A stretch of 64,000 nucleotides of DNA from Hydrangea macrophylla (lineage: Eukaryota > Streptophyta > Magnoliopsida > Cornales > Hydrangeaceae): the NCBI GenBank assembly GCA_033977485.1, contig CM066991.1, forward strand, positions 126,375,999 through 126,439,998, written 5' to 3'. A model generated the notes under the pieces. That model saw only the letters and a program-made list of their open reading frames with translations. It searched no databases and was not told where the DNA came from. Shown one piece after another: positions 9,864-23,100 of the stretch (position 1 is its first letter; each line of letters opens with the position of its first letter). The translations under genes were made by a program, and so were the position numbers.

Positions 9864-10669
9864 AAGGACCGAATATCAGAACTGCTAGAAGAGATAATCC
9901 ATTATCCATGACATACTCTCTCTCCGCCCCACAAAAGAAGCAGCCAAAACTAGTGTCTTGTCCAAGACATGGCTTCATTCATGTTCTACATACCCTATTT
10001 CAGACTTCCAAGCTAGATTTACCCTTCATAGAAAACATGGTTCACACCAATTGTGGTAAAGATTACAATGATGAACCGAAAGAAAGTTTACAAAAATTTA
10101 CGAAATATGTCGATCAGTCGTTGCTAAGGTATCGTGAGCAGAAAATGCGTATGCAAAAATTTAGGCTTCATTTGGTGAAGTTTGATCCTAGAAAAATTGT
10201 ATCGCAGGTTGATAATTGGATTGAAATTGCAATCGAAAACCAAGTGGAAGAGCTAGACCTCGTTATAAAGAAAAGAGGTACACAAAGTACTACGCACTGC
10301 CTCAAAAAATATTTATGGCGAAATCTTGTTAGAGAAGAAATTTGACACCAATACTACCAAGTTTCATTCTCTAAAGAAGTTGTCCCTCGAACGTGTATTA
10401 TTTGGAAGATTTTATGATTCAGAGCTTATTCTCCAGCTGCCCTTTCATCGAGGAATTTGATCTCTCCAATTGTAAGGGTTTTGAGTAAAATTCATGTGGC
10501 AAATCTTCACAAACTCAAGAAAGTCCAAATCATCTTCTCTCGAGATGAACCAAAGTCAATACACATTGATGCGCCAAGTCTTGAATTCCTTCATATCAAA
10601 CTTAATCCAGACGTGGCATGGAATACTAATGTGGGTACTTTTTGAAATCTAAAACACTTACATTTAGAG

Positions 10670-11340
10670 TAGGGCTGTCCAACAAAAACCGAACCCGATC
10701 AAACCCGACCCCACCCGACCGAACCTGACCCCACCCGACCCCACCCGTGACTGTTTGGTTGAGTCACGGGTTTCACAAGTCAAACCCGAACATGTTTCGG
10801 ATGGATGTCGGTTTCTCCCTTCAAACACCCGACTACACCCGACCCGACCCGACTGTACACAACATGATTAAAAATACATATTTTTTAATTACAGACTATG
10901 CAATAAAACTTTGAATGTGCATGTATATATATATATGTATGTATATAATTTGTGTGTGTTTTACAGCTCTATAGCGATTGTTCTTAAGTTTTTCTTCATA
11001 TCTACAATTTGTGTGTGTGTGTTTTTTTTTTGGTTTACAGATCTATCATCTACACATTGTTGTTTTTACTTAACTGAATGTATAATTGTTTTTATTTTAC
11101 AGATCTATAATTGTTGTTCCTCAGAATTTTAGTTGTTCTTTACATTGTACAATTTTTCTTCACTTTGTTGTTTTTAGTCGGGTTTCACCCGACCCAACCC
11201 GAAACCACCTGAACCCGAACTCACCCGAACCCGATGGATGATGAGTGGATCACGGGTGGAAAAGGTCTAACCCGACTGCTATTCGGGTGGATGATCGGGT
11301 GAGGGCTAAACCCGACTCACCCGACCCGTGGACACCCCTA
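10670..11340. mobile_element. 671-bp non-autonomous hAT-type element A
   Basis: Ends TAGGGCTGTCCA and TGGACACCCCTA are inverted with one mismatch. A perfect 8-bp duplication ATTTAGAG flanks it at 10662-10669 and 11341-11348, the hAT target length. Many CCCGAC/CCCGAAC subterminal motifs crowd both ends, as in hAT elements whose transposase binds subterminal repeats. No transposase frame. Same family as the element at 27068-27712. Confidence 0.88.
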
Positions 11341-11448
11341 ATTTAGAGCTCGCAAAAATTGGAGACGACTTGTTACGTGACCTTTGTTTCCCACTTTCCG
11401 CTCCTTGAGTTCTTGGAACTCAAATCTTGCAATATGCTGGAAAGAATC

Positions 11449-12319
11449 TGTTGGAAAAATTACATTGATACAATAGGAAAACAGAAACAGATTCTTGATT
11501 ACAAACTGGAAAATAGAACTTGAATAGAACTAGAATTACAATATGTAAACAGAAAGCAATAATTGGAAAATTATAACAAAATAAGATCAAACCGAGGCTG
11601 TGATATTTCACAGTTTCCTTAAAACAGATTCGTCGCCTCACCAGAAGTGCTTGAGGATATCTCCGGCGTCTGTCTCCCATGATACAACGACAATAACCAG
11701 CAGTAGACAAGCACGGTGTTCGACTGCTCCGGCGAACCAACCATGTTCTGTGTCTCTCTCAGGAAGGAATATAGGAAGGAAGGTAATAGCTCTTGTTTTT
11801 CTGACTCTGAAATTTCTGAGGAGAAAGCTCAGAATATATAGGACTAAGGGGAGAGAGGATTCATTGCATGTACATTATGAATTTGTGGATTCATCCATGT
11901 ATGTACATTATGAATCTATAGATTCATCCATGTATATACATGAGTACATTATGTATTTGTGGATTCATCCATGTATGTACATTATGAATCTATAGATTCA
12001 TCCCTATATATACATGATTCATCTATGAATGTGCATTATCCATGAATGAGAATAAATACATTCATGTATATACATTTCCCATGTATTATACATTATAATA
12101 AATTATATACATTTCCCATGCATTCATGTATGTACATTATATAAATGTATTCAATGGATTAATTTCTCATTCACTCAATAATAATTTTGGACATGTAAAT
12201 ATCCAAAGTTCATCTCCTCATGGAGGAGAACACAAATCCACAAGGACCCCATTCAAACTCTAAATGGGTCCCACATTTATTTGACCTCAAACATGGCCAA
12301 AATTAATTTTTATCCAACA
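11449..12319 (-). repeat. 3' LTR of copia 2
   Basis: TGTTGGAAAA...TTATCCAACA on the plus strand. It contains near-tandem internal repeats of about 78 bp (TGTACATTATGAAT...GGATTCATCC) at about 11869-12005 and a GTTCATCTCCTCATGGAGGA hairpin near the right end. Confidence 0.9.
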
Positions 12320-12333
12320 ATCCCCCACATGAC
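12320..12333 (-). other. Polypurine tract of copia 2
   Basis: Reads GTCATGTGGGGGAT on the minus strand, directly before the 3' LTR. Confidence 0.75.
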
Positions 12334-12865
12334 TGAAATTAATCGAAACGATGTGAGACGACTCGACAAGAGAGAGAGAGAGCACAACGGATCACTCCTG
12401 CAAAGGATAGGTAGCTTTTGGCTTTGAACCTTCCCTTGTGACAATCGATCAGATTTACTGGCTGACCAATGAACGTATAGTCTTGAACTGATTGCCATTA
12501 GTGTAAACAACTAACAGACCTCACACAGGAGCTTTCCAAACATAGTTTAGTTCTTACACATGTGTTCGTTTTGGCCTTGAACACTCGCCTGGTTCAATAA
12601 ATGTTTATCAAAGAATTTCGCCTTTCTCAAATTCTTTTAGAAGCGGCCCCACTTCACATTCACATAGGTGGCTATTTAGAGTATCCTGCTATACTCCGCT
12701 TGGTTATGCCAACGTACATAGTCATTAAAATCTAAGCTTACCCTCACACCAGCAGGTATCACTGTTGAATCATAGAAATGGGCAGAAGAACATTTCTTCT
12801 CAGTGATTCTCTTAAGGTACATGAAATTAGGTTGTCCCTTTGAACCTAGATCTTGGGATCTCCAG

Positions 12866-13059
12866 TCAACTAGGTTGGGTTTCCATTCCATTCCCTTGTA
12901 ACGTCATAGGCTTTAGTCCCATTCCTCTAGATGATTTATTAACTAACTCTCGATTTAACCCTTTGGTTAGCGGATCCGCAATATTGTCCTTTGACTTTAC
13001 ATAGTCAATTGTGACAATCCCACTTGAGAGTAGTTGTTTAATGGTATTGTGTCTACGAT

Positions 13060-13093
<34 letters not shown>

Positions 13094-14729
13094 TTGTGCC
13101 CTTCCAATAGCAGATTGGCTATCGCAGTATATGCAAATAGCTGGCACAGGTTTTGACCATCTAGGAATATCTTCTACAAAATGACGAAGCCATTCAGCCT
13201 CTTCAGCTGCCTTGTCTAGCGCAATGAATTTAGATTCCATTGTCGATCTAGCAATACAAGTTTGTTTTGAAGATTTCCATGATACAGCTGCACCACCAAG
13301 TGTGAAAACATATCCACTTGTAGATTTTGAATCTTTCATATCGGATATCCAGTTTTCATCACTAAATCCTTCCAATATAGCTAGATATCTCATGTAGTGT
13401 AGTCCCTGATCATGTGTAAATCGTAAGTACCGCAGTACCCTTACTATCCATTTCCAGTGTTTAGCACTAGGATTACTAGTATATCTACTTAGTCTACTAA
13501 CAGAATAGGCAATGTTAGGCCTTGTACAACTCATTAAGTACATCAAAATTCCTATCACTCGAGAATATTCTAGTTGAGAAACACTCTCACCAGTATTCTT
13601 AGATAGGTGTAGACTTAAGTCCACAGGCGTCCTGGCTATACTAGTATCAGACTTGTTGAACTTCTCTAGAATCTTGTCTACATAATGTGACTATGATAGA
13701 ATAAGTCCATTAGTATTTCTAGAGATCTTGATGCCCAATATATCAGCAAGTCCCATATCTTTCATGTCAAATTTAGAATTCAACATTTTCTTAGTAGATT
13801 TAATGATCTTATCATTACTACCCACTATGAGCATGTCATCAACATAAAGACATAATATGACATAGCCTTCAATTGTGTCTTTGACATAAACACATTTATC
13901 ACACTCATTGATTTTAAATCCACTAAAGAGTATAGCTTGGTCAAATTTTTCATGCCATTGTTTTGGAGCTTGCTTTAAGCCATACAATGATTTGACAAGC
14001 TTACACACTTTATTTTCTTGTCCTGGACCAGAAAATCCTTCAGGTTATTCCATGTAGATTTCTTCATTCAAATCTCCATTAAGGAAGGCAGTCTTAACAT
14101 CCATTTGATGTATTTCGAGACCTCGCAACGCTGCGATTGCAATAATCATACGAATGGATGTTATTCTCGTAACAGGAGAATACGTATCAAAGTAGTCTAG
14201 ACCCTTCTTTTGTCTATACCCTTTGATGACAAGCCTTGCTTTATACTTATCAATAGTACCATCCGTCTTCATTTTCTTTTTAAAAATCCATTTGTAGCCC
14301 AATGGCTTACAACCAGGAGGAAGATCTACCAGTTCCCACGTATGGTTTTGTAGGATAGAATCAATTTCACTCTTGATTGCTTCTTTCCATAATGGACCAT
14401 CTGGTGATCTAATAGCTTCATTATACCTTTGAGGCTCACTTTCTATAACATAAGTTAGAAAGTCTGGACCAAAAGATTTTGAGGTTCTAGCTCGTTTCCC
14501 ACGTCTAGGCTCAATATCAACATTTTCTTCTTGGGTTTTACTAGTTTCCCCAACAGTCTCAAATGTGCATTTTTTAGAACTATAATCCTCTTTACAAGGA
14601 AATATATTCTCAAAGAAAGACGCATTTCTAGACTCCATGATCATGTTCTTGTGTATATCTGGGTTTTCAGATTTAGAAATCGATACGCACTACTATTATG
14701 TGCATAGCCAATAAATAAACAATCAATAG
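12866..14729 (-). pseudogene. Copia 2 RT and RNase H region, broken
   Basis: In minus-strand order: the linker after integrase (frame entered after a one-base slip in an A run at 14730-14736), then RT with HQMDVKTAFLNGDL. In-frame TAA at 14045-14047 replaces the Gln expected in MEQPEGF. RT continues with LYVDDMLIVGS. In-frame TAG at 13691-13693 replaces the Gln expected after LILS. RNase H follows with [17 protein letters not shown] and CDSQSAIG, ending near 12866. All three parts lie in one frame. Both stops are one C-to-T step from Gln codons. Well-conserved motifs indicate recent decay. Confidence 0.88.
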
Positions 14730-16304
14730 TTTTTTTGGACCTATCCTTTCTTTCTTAGGAGTAGGTACAAGAACTTTTGCAAGACACCCCCACATTCGTA
14801 AGAACTTGTAGGAAGGTTTTTGACCATTCCATTGTTCATACGGGGTTTGATCAACTTTCTTTCGAGGTACCTTATTTAAAATATAATTTGCGGAGAGAAT
14901 TGCCTCCCCCCACAAGTTCTGTGGCAATCCAGAACTTATTAACATAGCATTCATCATTTCCTTTAAGGTACGATTTTTCCTTTCAGCAACTCCATTTGAT
15001 GGAGGCGAATAAGGTGCGGTGGTTTGGTGAATAATTTCATTTTGTGCACAAAACTCACCATATGGCGCTACATATTCACCACCCCTATCACTTCTCAACA
15101 CCTTAATCTTTTTACTTAGTTGATTCTCAACCTCTATCTTGTATAGAATGAACTTATCCAAAGCTTCATCCTTACTTTTTAGCAAATACACATAACAGTA
15201 TTTAGTGCAATCATCAACAAAAGTAATAAAATACTTATTGTCACCTCTAGATTGAACCATTTTTAAATCACATACATCAGTGTGGATTAATTCCAGAGGT
15301 TCAGTGCTTCTTTCAACTGATTGAAATGAAGTCTTTGTTAACTTTGCTTCAACACAAGTTTCACATTTATAACTTACATTAATATGAAAGTTTGGTATGT
15401 GGTCTAATTTAATTAATCTTCGCAAAGAATTAAAATTAACATGTCCTAGTCTACCATGCCACAAATTGAAAGACTCAAGCAAGTAAACAGAAGAGGTACT
15501 CATTTTATTAACTTTTGGGAATACAGTTGCTACATTAAGTTTGAACATCCCATTACACATATACCCCTTCCCCACATACATTCCCGCTTTGGTCAACACC
15601 ACCTTGTCTGACTCAAAGACCATTCGGAAGCCATGCTTGCTTAGGAGAGATCCGGATACCAAATTCTTGCGAATTTCCGGTACATCAAGGACATTGTTGA
15701 GAGTTAGCTCCTTTCCTGAAGTCATTTTCAGACTTATTTTCCCTTGCCCTTCAACATCTGAGGAGGCAGAATTTCCCATATATATCTTCTCACCATTAGT
15801 AATTGGTTCGAAGGAAGTGAACATAACTTTGTCGGAGCATATGTGGCGAGTAGCACCAGTGTCTATCCACCACTCCCTTGGGTTTGAATCCACCAAGTTC
15901 ACTTCAGAGACCACAGCAGACAGATTAATGTCAGAGACATCCCTTGAGATATAATCTGACTCCGTCACATTTGTCTCTTGGACTTGACTAATCATAGTCT
16001 TTGAGTCCACCATATCTAAGGACACCCACAGTTCCTTAGCAATGGTCTTGACCCTATACACTTTATAGAGTGTATCATCTAAGTCATTCAAGACATAATT
16101 TTGGCACAAAAAGTCCGAGTGCTTCAAAGCATCAATTGCTAGCACAACCTCTTGTTCTTGTTCATTTTCATTAGATTTATCGGGTTTCTCCCCGTGGTTC
16201 ACAGGAACCATTTGGATTGAGGGAACCTTAACAATACTCGAACCAATCACCACGGTGTTGGTAGCACCATCGGTCGCAACAGAGTTCATGGTCTCATTTG
16301 CCAT
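14730..16304 (-). pseudogene. Copia 2 Gag (deleted), protease and integrase
   Basis: The likely start is the ATG at 16302-16304 (MANETMNSV). About 100 residues of Gag run directly into MVDSKTMISQVQ and then the protease motif WWIDTGATRHIC. The central and C-terminal Gag, including any CCHC knuckle, is missing although the frame stays open, so this is an in-frame internal deletion. Integrase is well preserved: LWHGRLGHVNF, catalytic acids in LIHTDVC, LRSDRGGEYV and GVAERKNRTL. The frame is lost after KERIGPK at a seven-A run (14730-14736). Confidence 0.87.
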
Positions 16305-16618
16305 TTCAGAAGTTATCACAAGAGAAAATAAATTAAATCTAATATTTTCTTTTTAATTTTAACTGCAGTAGAATTTCTTTTCCCAAATAATTGTTAGAAA
16401 ACGAATGAATTTTAAGATTCTGCTCGCATAGTCCCAAGCAAAACAGGATTCTACACACATTTTGTCTAATGCAAGTTTTCCTGATTCTGCACCGTTTGGC
16501 CAGAAAATGAGGATTACAGTAGCAGGTTTTTGTAAGACAGTTTTCAAATATAATTTTGTTTTTCCAAATCCGAATCTGTTTTTGTTTTGTAAAAAATATG
16601 TAGAATCTGTTTTAAGAT

Positions 16619-17490
16619 TGTTGGAAAAATTACATTGATACAATAGGAAAACAGAAACAGATTCTTGATTACAAACTGGAAAATAGAACTTGAATAGAAC
16701 CAGAATTACAATATGTAAACAGAAAGCAATAATTGGAAAACTATAACAAAATAAGATCAAACCGAGGCCTGTGATATTTCACAGTTTCCTTAAAACAGAT
16801 TCGCCGTCTCACCAGAAGTGCTTGAGGATATCTCCGGCGTCTGTCTCCCAGGATACAGCGGCAATAACCAGCAGTAGACAAGCACGGTGTTCGACTGCTC
16901 CGGCGAACCAACTATGTTCTGTGTCTCTCTCAGGAAGGAATATAGGAAGGAAGGTAATAGCTCTTGTTTTTCTGACTCTGAAATTTCTGAGGAGAAAGCT
17001 CAGAATATATAGGACTAAGGGGAGAGAGGATTCATTACATGTACATTATGAATTTGTGGATTCATCCATGTATGTACATTATGAATCTATAGATTCATCC
17101 ATGTATATACATGAGTACATTATGTATTTGTGGATTCATCCATGTATGTACATTATGAATCTATAGATTCATCCCTGTATATACATGATTCATCTATGAA
17201 TGTGCATTATCCATGAATGAGAATAAATACATTCATGTATATACATTTCCCATGCATTATACATTATAATAAATTATATACATTTCCCATGCATTCACGT
17301 ACGTACATTATATAAATGTATTCAATGGATTAATTTCTCATTCACTCAATAATAATTTTGGACATGTAAATATCCAAAGTTCATCTCCTCATGGAGGAGA
17401 ACACAAATCCACAAGGACCCCATTCAAACTCTAAATGGGTCCCACATTTATTTGACCTCAAACATGGCCAAAATTAATTTTTATCCAACA
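16619..17490 (-). repeat. 5' LTR of copia 2
   Basis: 872 bp, about 98-99% identical by eye to 11449-12319, including the same internal repeats. Confidence 0.9.
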
Positions 17491-18310
17491 GAATCAACAT
17501 TTCAAGTGATTCTCTCAGGGAATTTAGTTTAATTCACTACAAGAACACTGTGGACACAAAGATTGAGGCTCTGAAATTGGTTTTATTTTATTACAAAGGT
17601 AAAACTCTCTCACGTTTACAATCTACGAGTGCTTTGGTTGTTTGGAAAGCTAGCATCTGTTTAGGCTCCCGCTACCGTGTTGATTCTTTTTTCAATGATT
17701 TGAGGGAATTTCTCATAAAGTTGCGTTATTTTGAAGACATTAATTTGGACAATTTCTCCAGAGTTACATTTAATATGGAGGAATTGAGGAAAATTCCAAA
17801 GTCGCTTATATGTAAGGTTGAGAATTTGCAATTGGATAATATTCATTGTTATTAAGTTATTTAGCTTTTTGGATTTGTCATCTTATGACCCTGTGTCTAG
17901 AATTGTGGTTTGAGATGTTTATGAACAGATTAGATCAGAATTGTTGCAGTTCAAGTCATATTAAATGTTAGCGGCATTATATTGCTTCAAAGGTATAGAG
18001 TTTGAGAGCTTAGTTGAAACGAAAGAGGGGACTGAAAATGAGGAGACGACTCAATGGAAAGTTCAAGTCATATTTTAGGTCTTAAAAGTTACTTTATGCA
18101 TTTTTTTTTTACTCTTGATGCTTATGCTTGTACTGGAACAATTTGATAATTTTAGAAAGGAAAATGCTAAGTTCACCATATTGGTTTAGCTACACTGTTT
18201 ATGTGTTGATGTGTGAATGTCAATTTTGAAATTAAATCCAAGTTTGTATACTCTTATGTTGTAATTAATGAAGAGTTTTAGTTGTGCGCGTCATCCCGTG
18301 TCTTTTTTAA

Positions 18311-18470
18311 AGCAAAAATGCTAGCCACACAACACATTCCACAATAGGGCTTTAAATGTGTTGTACCCTATGCTATTTGAATTTTTCACACTTTTTATGC
18401 ACCACTTACACAGCACAGGGTACATGCATTTAAAGCCCTATTGTGGAATGTGTTGTGTGCCTAGCATTTA
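18311..18470. mobile_element. 160-bp MITE
   Basis: Inner termini AATGCTAGCCACACAACACA and the reverse complement of its right end match over about 40 bp. Flanked by TCTTTTTTAA at 18301-18310 and 18471-18480. It is related in sequence to the MITE at 18595-18780. The long TIR and 9-10 bp duplication suggest a MULE-type element. Confidence 0.75.
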
Positions 18471-18594
18471 TCTTTTTTAAGTGACCGGTTTAGGTGTCTC
18501 TAGCATTTCTCTTTTAGAAATAGTTGTCATAGTTCAATTGGTGTTCACTTGGTTGCTTGACAAAAAAACTTCTAAGTGTTAACTCCGTTAAAAC

Positions 18595-18780
18595 AATAAT
18601 GTTAGGCACACAACACATACCATAACATAAACCATAATCATGCTTTAAATTGCAAGTACCTTATGCTCTGTGAATTTTTCACACAAAGCCCACATTTTTT
18701 TGAGAAGCACAATGTACATGCAATTTAAAGCATGGTTGTGGTTTGTGTTGTGGAATATGTTGTGTGTCTAGCATTATTCC
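18595..18780. mobile_element. About 186-bp MITE
   Basis: Left end AATAATGTTAGGCACACAAC and right end CTAGCATTATT are inverted repeats, and the core TTTAAAGCAT pairs too. GTTAAAA borders both sides. The 3' flank of F-box copy 1 (about 3095-3118) has the same surrounding sequence without the insertion and acts as an empty site. Confidence 0.7.
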
Positions 18781-18810
18781 TGTTAAAAATAATTTTAAAA
18801 AAAAAAAGAT

Positions 18811-20106
18811 AAAAGAAAAGATACACGTTATTGTTGCTCAATGTACATGCATAAATGAAATAAATTAACTAATTGTAACTTAAAAAATATACACTTAAAA
18901 TGTACCCATGTACACACCCATTATTTCATTTCTTTACCTGTTTTCACATATAGTTAGAGAAATTTTAAAACTTAAAAGTCTTATTTTAAATATTATTTCT
19001 TTATTTTTATTTCTTCTTTAGTTTCTTATTTAACTCTATTAAATTCCATATTATAATGGACTAAGTTAAAGGTTTTTATTGGCGTTTATTATTTTTGTGA
19101 GCTTTTATACCTTACCAATACATTATTCATGGAGGATTAAATTTCCTATTTTATTGTGATCTTAAAGAATTTTACCGTTACACAATTACTCACTTGTTTT
19201 GGTTATCTAATATATATATATATATATATATATGAAACCGGAAGACTTTGCTTCCGCCACGTGGTGACTTTTGAGAAAAATATTTTTTTTTTAATAATTT
19301 TAAGAAAAATGATTTAACTATATCTATATATACTACAAATATCTTGCACCTATAACATACACATACATATATAGAGATTGTCATAATTCAATTAAATTCC
19401 TTATTTTTTGCCAACTCTTGCAGTTTTCAAGTAGGCAGTCAAGATTTGCGTATCAATCACATCAAATATCATTAATTATCATTACTCATCCATACCTAAT
19501 TAGGCTAATTACCTGGCCCCACTGCCACATCATTTTAGAAACACTTTTGGGATAAAAATTTGAGAGCATAGCATTACTCATATATATATATATATATACA
19601 CACGCATTTATTGTTACAAAATAAAATCTTATATGATACTCCTACAAGATCATATTTGGAAAGCATAGCATTAGTAAAAAAATAAAAATAAATGAGCACT
19701 CATTTTATTTTATTTTGGCAGGAGTTGAGCATCAATTGAGCCTTAAAACACTCATTTCCTTATGTCACGATTTGCACCGAGATAGCTGAAACGACCTATG
19801 ATTTTCCTTATTAAAATATTTAGTCAAATGGTACAATGACTTAAAGAGGGCACTCTTTTGGCCTATTATTATTAATTACTTAAATTTCTGTCAAGTAATG
19901 TATGGACCACACACATCCATACTCAAAAAGCATCCATACTCTGAGGTGGCCCTAGCATTGTTGATTTATGTCTCCTTATGATTAAATACATACACTCACA
20001 CACTTACTTTGTCCATATATTCTTCTTATATCAGGTACATAATATATTCACTAAAATTAAGTAGAAAATTACTTTCAATAAATAACCTATAGAATATTTA
20101 GATATA
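18811..20106. other. Intergenic AT-rich stretch with a MITE fragment
   Basis: Holds a (TA)n run at 19211-19232 and the right half of the MULE-type MITE of 428-610 at 19509-19579 (ACTGCCACATCATTT...AGCATAGCATTACTC). Also a short related end near 19653-19672. No gene seen. Confidence 0.5.
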
Positions 20107-23100
20107 CGTATTTAACTACTATATAGAGCCTAAACCTTTTCATTCCCCTTCGTTTCTTCTATTTGGTGGTGCATACCGTTTGCCTAAGGATTGCATTATT
20201 TCTCTTTGATTTTTAGGTTTTTCTAAATTATTTTATGATTTGAGTTTATGCATGTAAATAATAGTTTACAATCTGAACTTTTCAACAATATGCTTATTTG
20301 GATTTTATGGTGCTGGCAATTTCACTTGGTAAGATTGCAAATGCTCCTACACTTTTAACTTATCATTTTTAAATTGTGTAATGTGAATGATCACCCTGTT
20401 CTATGATACAGTATTGTTGTGCCATACAACCACTTTTTGAGTCTCTACATGTTTTGACCTATAACCACTTTTTGTGCCATACAACCACTTTTTGTGCTTT
20501 CTCACCTGATCTATCAACTGTGTGTCTTGAATTGATGTCTTATTCTTTTGTACACCAAATTATCCAACTGGGTCTGCTATGTCAAGGGAGAAATTTAATT
20601 ACTCGACTGGTAATGTTTGCTGAAGAAAATCACTCAATTATGATCTATAATTTTGTGTATGCCACGTACACATCAGAGGATAATCCACGGTCAATCGTTG
20701 AAATTTTCGGAGTCTAAGAGTTAAGTTTGGAAACGAAAATCGTTGAAATTTTGCAACCTGATTATTGTTTTGATTCTGTTGATAGTACTTTCCTTGGTGC
20801 AAAATTCATGCATTAGTTTTTTTTTTCATAGGACATTAAATATGAATCCTGCTGAAAACACTACTGCTATCGTTTTGTTTTTTTAGTTTTCTGGATAAGT
20901 AAGCTGACAAATTTACTTTAATCTTCTTGCAGGTCAAAGAACCAAGCAGTGACCAAGTTATCAAATGATTCAAACCTGAGGTACTTTTTGATGTTAACGT
21001 GCTTCATATTTTTTGCTTTGCCTGTGGAGTTGATTTCTTTTTGAACTTTGTTCCTACTTTTGCAATTTAGTCAAATTTAATTTTGATTCAATAGCTAATT
21101 TAGGTTTTGTTGGAACTTCCTCTTTTTGAAGTTTCAATGGCATAACAATGGCAGTCACAAATTGGAGCATAGCAATACTCTTTTGCTTTATCTAGCCACA
21201 GAGAAAGGTATAAAAGGTTCAAGACTTAATGATTCAAATTCTCTGTAGCTAAATTTTCCTTTCTTTCTTATAAGTCAAATGAAATGAAGGGTTCAGTTTG
21301 GTTGAGTTGGAAAGAGGAGTTGATGTTTACATGTCTAAGCCGAATTGATCTATGGCATACTTGAAAGATGATTAGCTTACGAATCTTAGAAAAATATTGA
21401 TTTAAACCTTGAGTTTTCTTGCCACACCCCAACCCACCCCTAGTGGATTAGGACACGTGTAACAAGAGTAGCCGCACCCAAAATATACATTAACTAGAAG
21501 AAAGAGTGAATAAAATCATTTTAAAGAATTATATTGTGCCAAAACAGCCTCCAAGGGCAAAATGGTCATTAAGAAAGTATGTAAAATTTTTACACCAAAA
21601 GTTAGATTTATGAGTCTCGGTTCCAACGCAACAAACAGCGCGCGAATCCGAGTTTTCTAGAAAAAGTTATGCACGTTTCCGTAAAAGCGGACATGCTGTG
21701 AAAATTACAAGGCGGATCGATCCCTTCATAAATCGCGGATCGATCCCTTCACAATTCTGCTGCTAAATTTTTGTGCTGTCAAAACAAGTTTTAACTTACC
21801 AAAATACAACCAAATCACATGGAAACATTATGAAACTTTGGGAAATCAACTCCAACACATTTCTAAACATGTTTAAACTCAAGTTAAGCATGGATCATAG
21901 AATCATATTCACAATTTGTTCAAGTTAACCATAAACTCATCCCATTTGATCCAAAAACAAACTTTTCAACTTTAAAACTCTATTCTCATCCAAAATACAT
22001 GAAACTTGCTAGACATGGATCCAATGATACAACTAGCATTATGAGCACTAAAGGAACATGTCCAAGACACTAGCGACACATCCGGACTTGCCGAGATGAT
22101 CAATCCATTACTTGCACCGTACTTGAGCAAAACAAGAGATATTACACATTAGTTCTACTTTTTCACTTCCAAATACATAGTTATGATCCAAATTCACTTC
22201 CAACAACCCAAGTATGAACACCAACATAAAAGGAACCATAATTTACATTATTTTATAAGTTCAAAGGAAGTTTACAAGCATGGGGCACAAATCTCCCCCA
22301 TCTCTCCCATCTCTCCCATCCACAAGTCAAGACTTTAATTCACAAGTCAAGGATATTAACCCACAAGTTATACGATATTACAAGTTATAAACATAATTAC
22401 AAGACCCAAATCTCTTTCCCAATCCCGAGCACATCACTTTCTCTCCGGATATTGCTCCGTACCTGCGGTGGTTGTTATGTACCACAACAGAAATAGGAAA
22501 ACGGTTTTCTTAAGCAATTTGCTTAGTGAGCATTCTAAACATGATTGTATGTTTAATACGTGCAATGCTATGATTAACACATAAAAACACAACCGTAGTT
22601 GCCGAGTCCCCGGTTATATGGTTCATTCAGACCCGAAGACCTCCCTTGGTCCGGTGGCCACTTCTATCCCTTGGACTTCCGTATTTATAGGATTCTTCCT
22701 CTTCACCACCCTTATTACTCCCAACAATGAACCATTTTCCCGGTGCTCATTGACTACCACATAGACATATAAGCACATATACATGTATCAACACATAATT
22801 CTCATAAAATTGATATACAATTATCAATCCAACAATATAATAGCTTCTAAACAAGGATTAATATCTCTAACACCACTTGAAACCTTGAACACATTAAACA
22901 CAATCATTTTTAGGCTAGAAAACTCACCTTAGCAAGATTCACCCAAATTCAACCAAGTAGATGCTGAATTTCACCATATTAAAGCTCTATTTCTACCCCA
23001 AAGTGAATCCTACATAGTTTTGGGTCAACAAATAGCGTCTATCAAGAACGGTTTACCGAAAAACGTTGCCGAAAATGAAAACAAGTTACGTGCATGTGAT

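Larger units (their letters stand above)
11449..17490 (-). mobile_element. Ty1/copia LTR retrotransposon 2 (defective), inserted in F-box copy 2
   Basis: LTRs of 871 bp (11449-12319) and 872 bp (16619-17490) differ by roughly a dozen substitutions and one indel. They enclose a minus-strand gag-pol. The duplication GAATC lies at 11444-11448 and 17491-17495. A minus-strand purine tract (ATGTGGGGGAT) adjoins the left LTR, which is the 3' LTR. Gag has an internal deletion that removes the zinc knuckle. Pol carries one frameshift and two in-frame stops. The base following the 5' LTR does not start an obvious tRNA-Met primer site. Confidence 0.93.
9864..17855 (+). pseudogene. F-box/LRR-type pseudogene, copy 2, split by two insertions
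   Basis: The three pieces (9864-10669, 11341-11448 and 17491-17855) together follow copy 1 from the F-box to the FBD-like end. The start codon is lost (AAG at 9864-9866 where copy 1 has ATG). The F-box is shifted by extra bases near 9897. A CGA-to-TGA change creates a stop at 10643-10645, and other frameshifts are present. Piece 1 is interrupted by a hAT-type element (10670-11340) and piece 2 by copia 2 (11449-17490), each with its target duplication. The longest surviving frames are 9908-10345 and 17550-17855; the latter ends at TAA after KSLICKVENLQLDN. No functional protein is expected. Confidence 0.85.
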
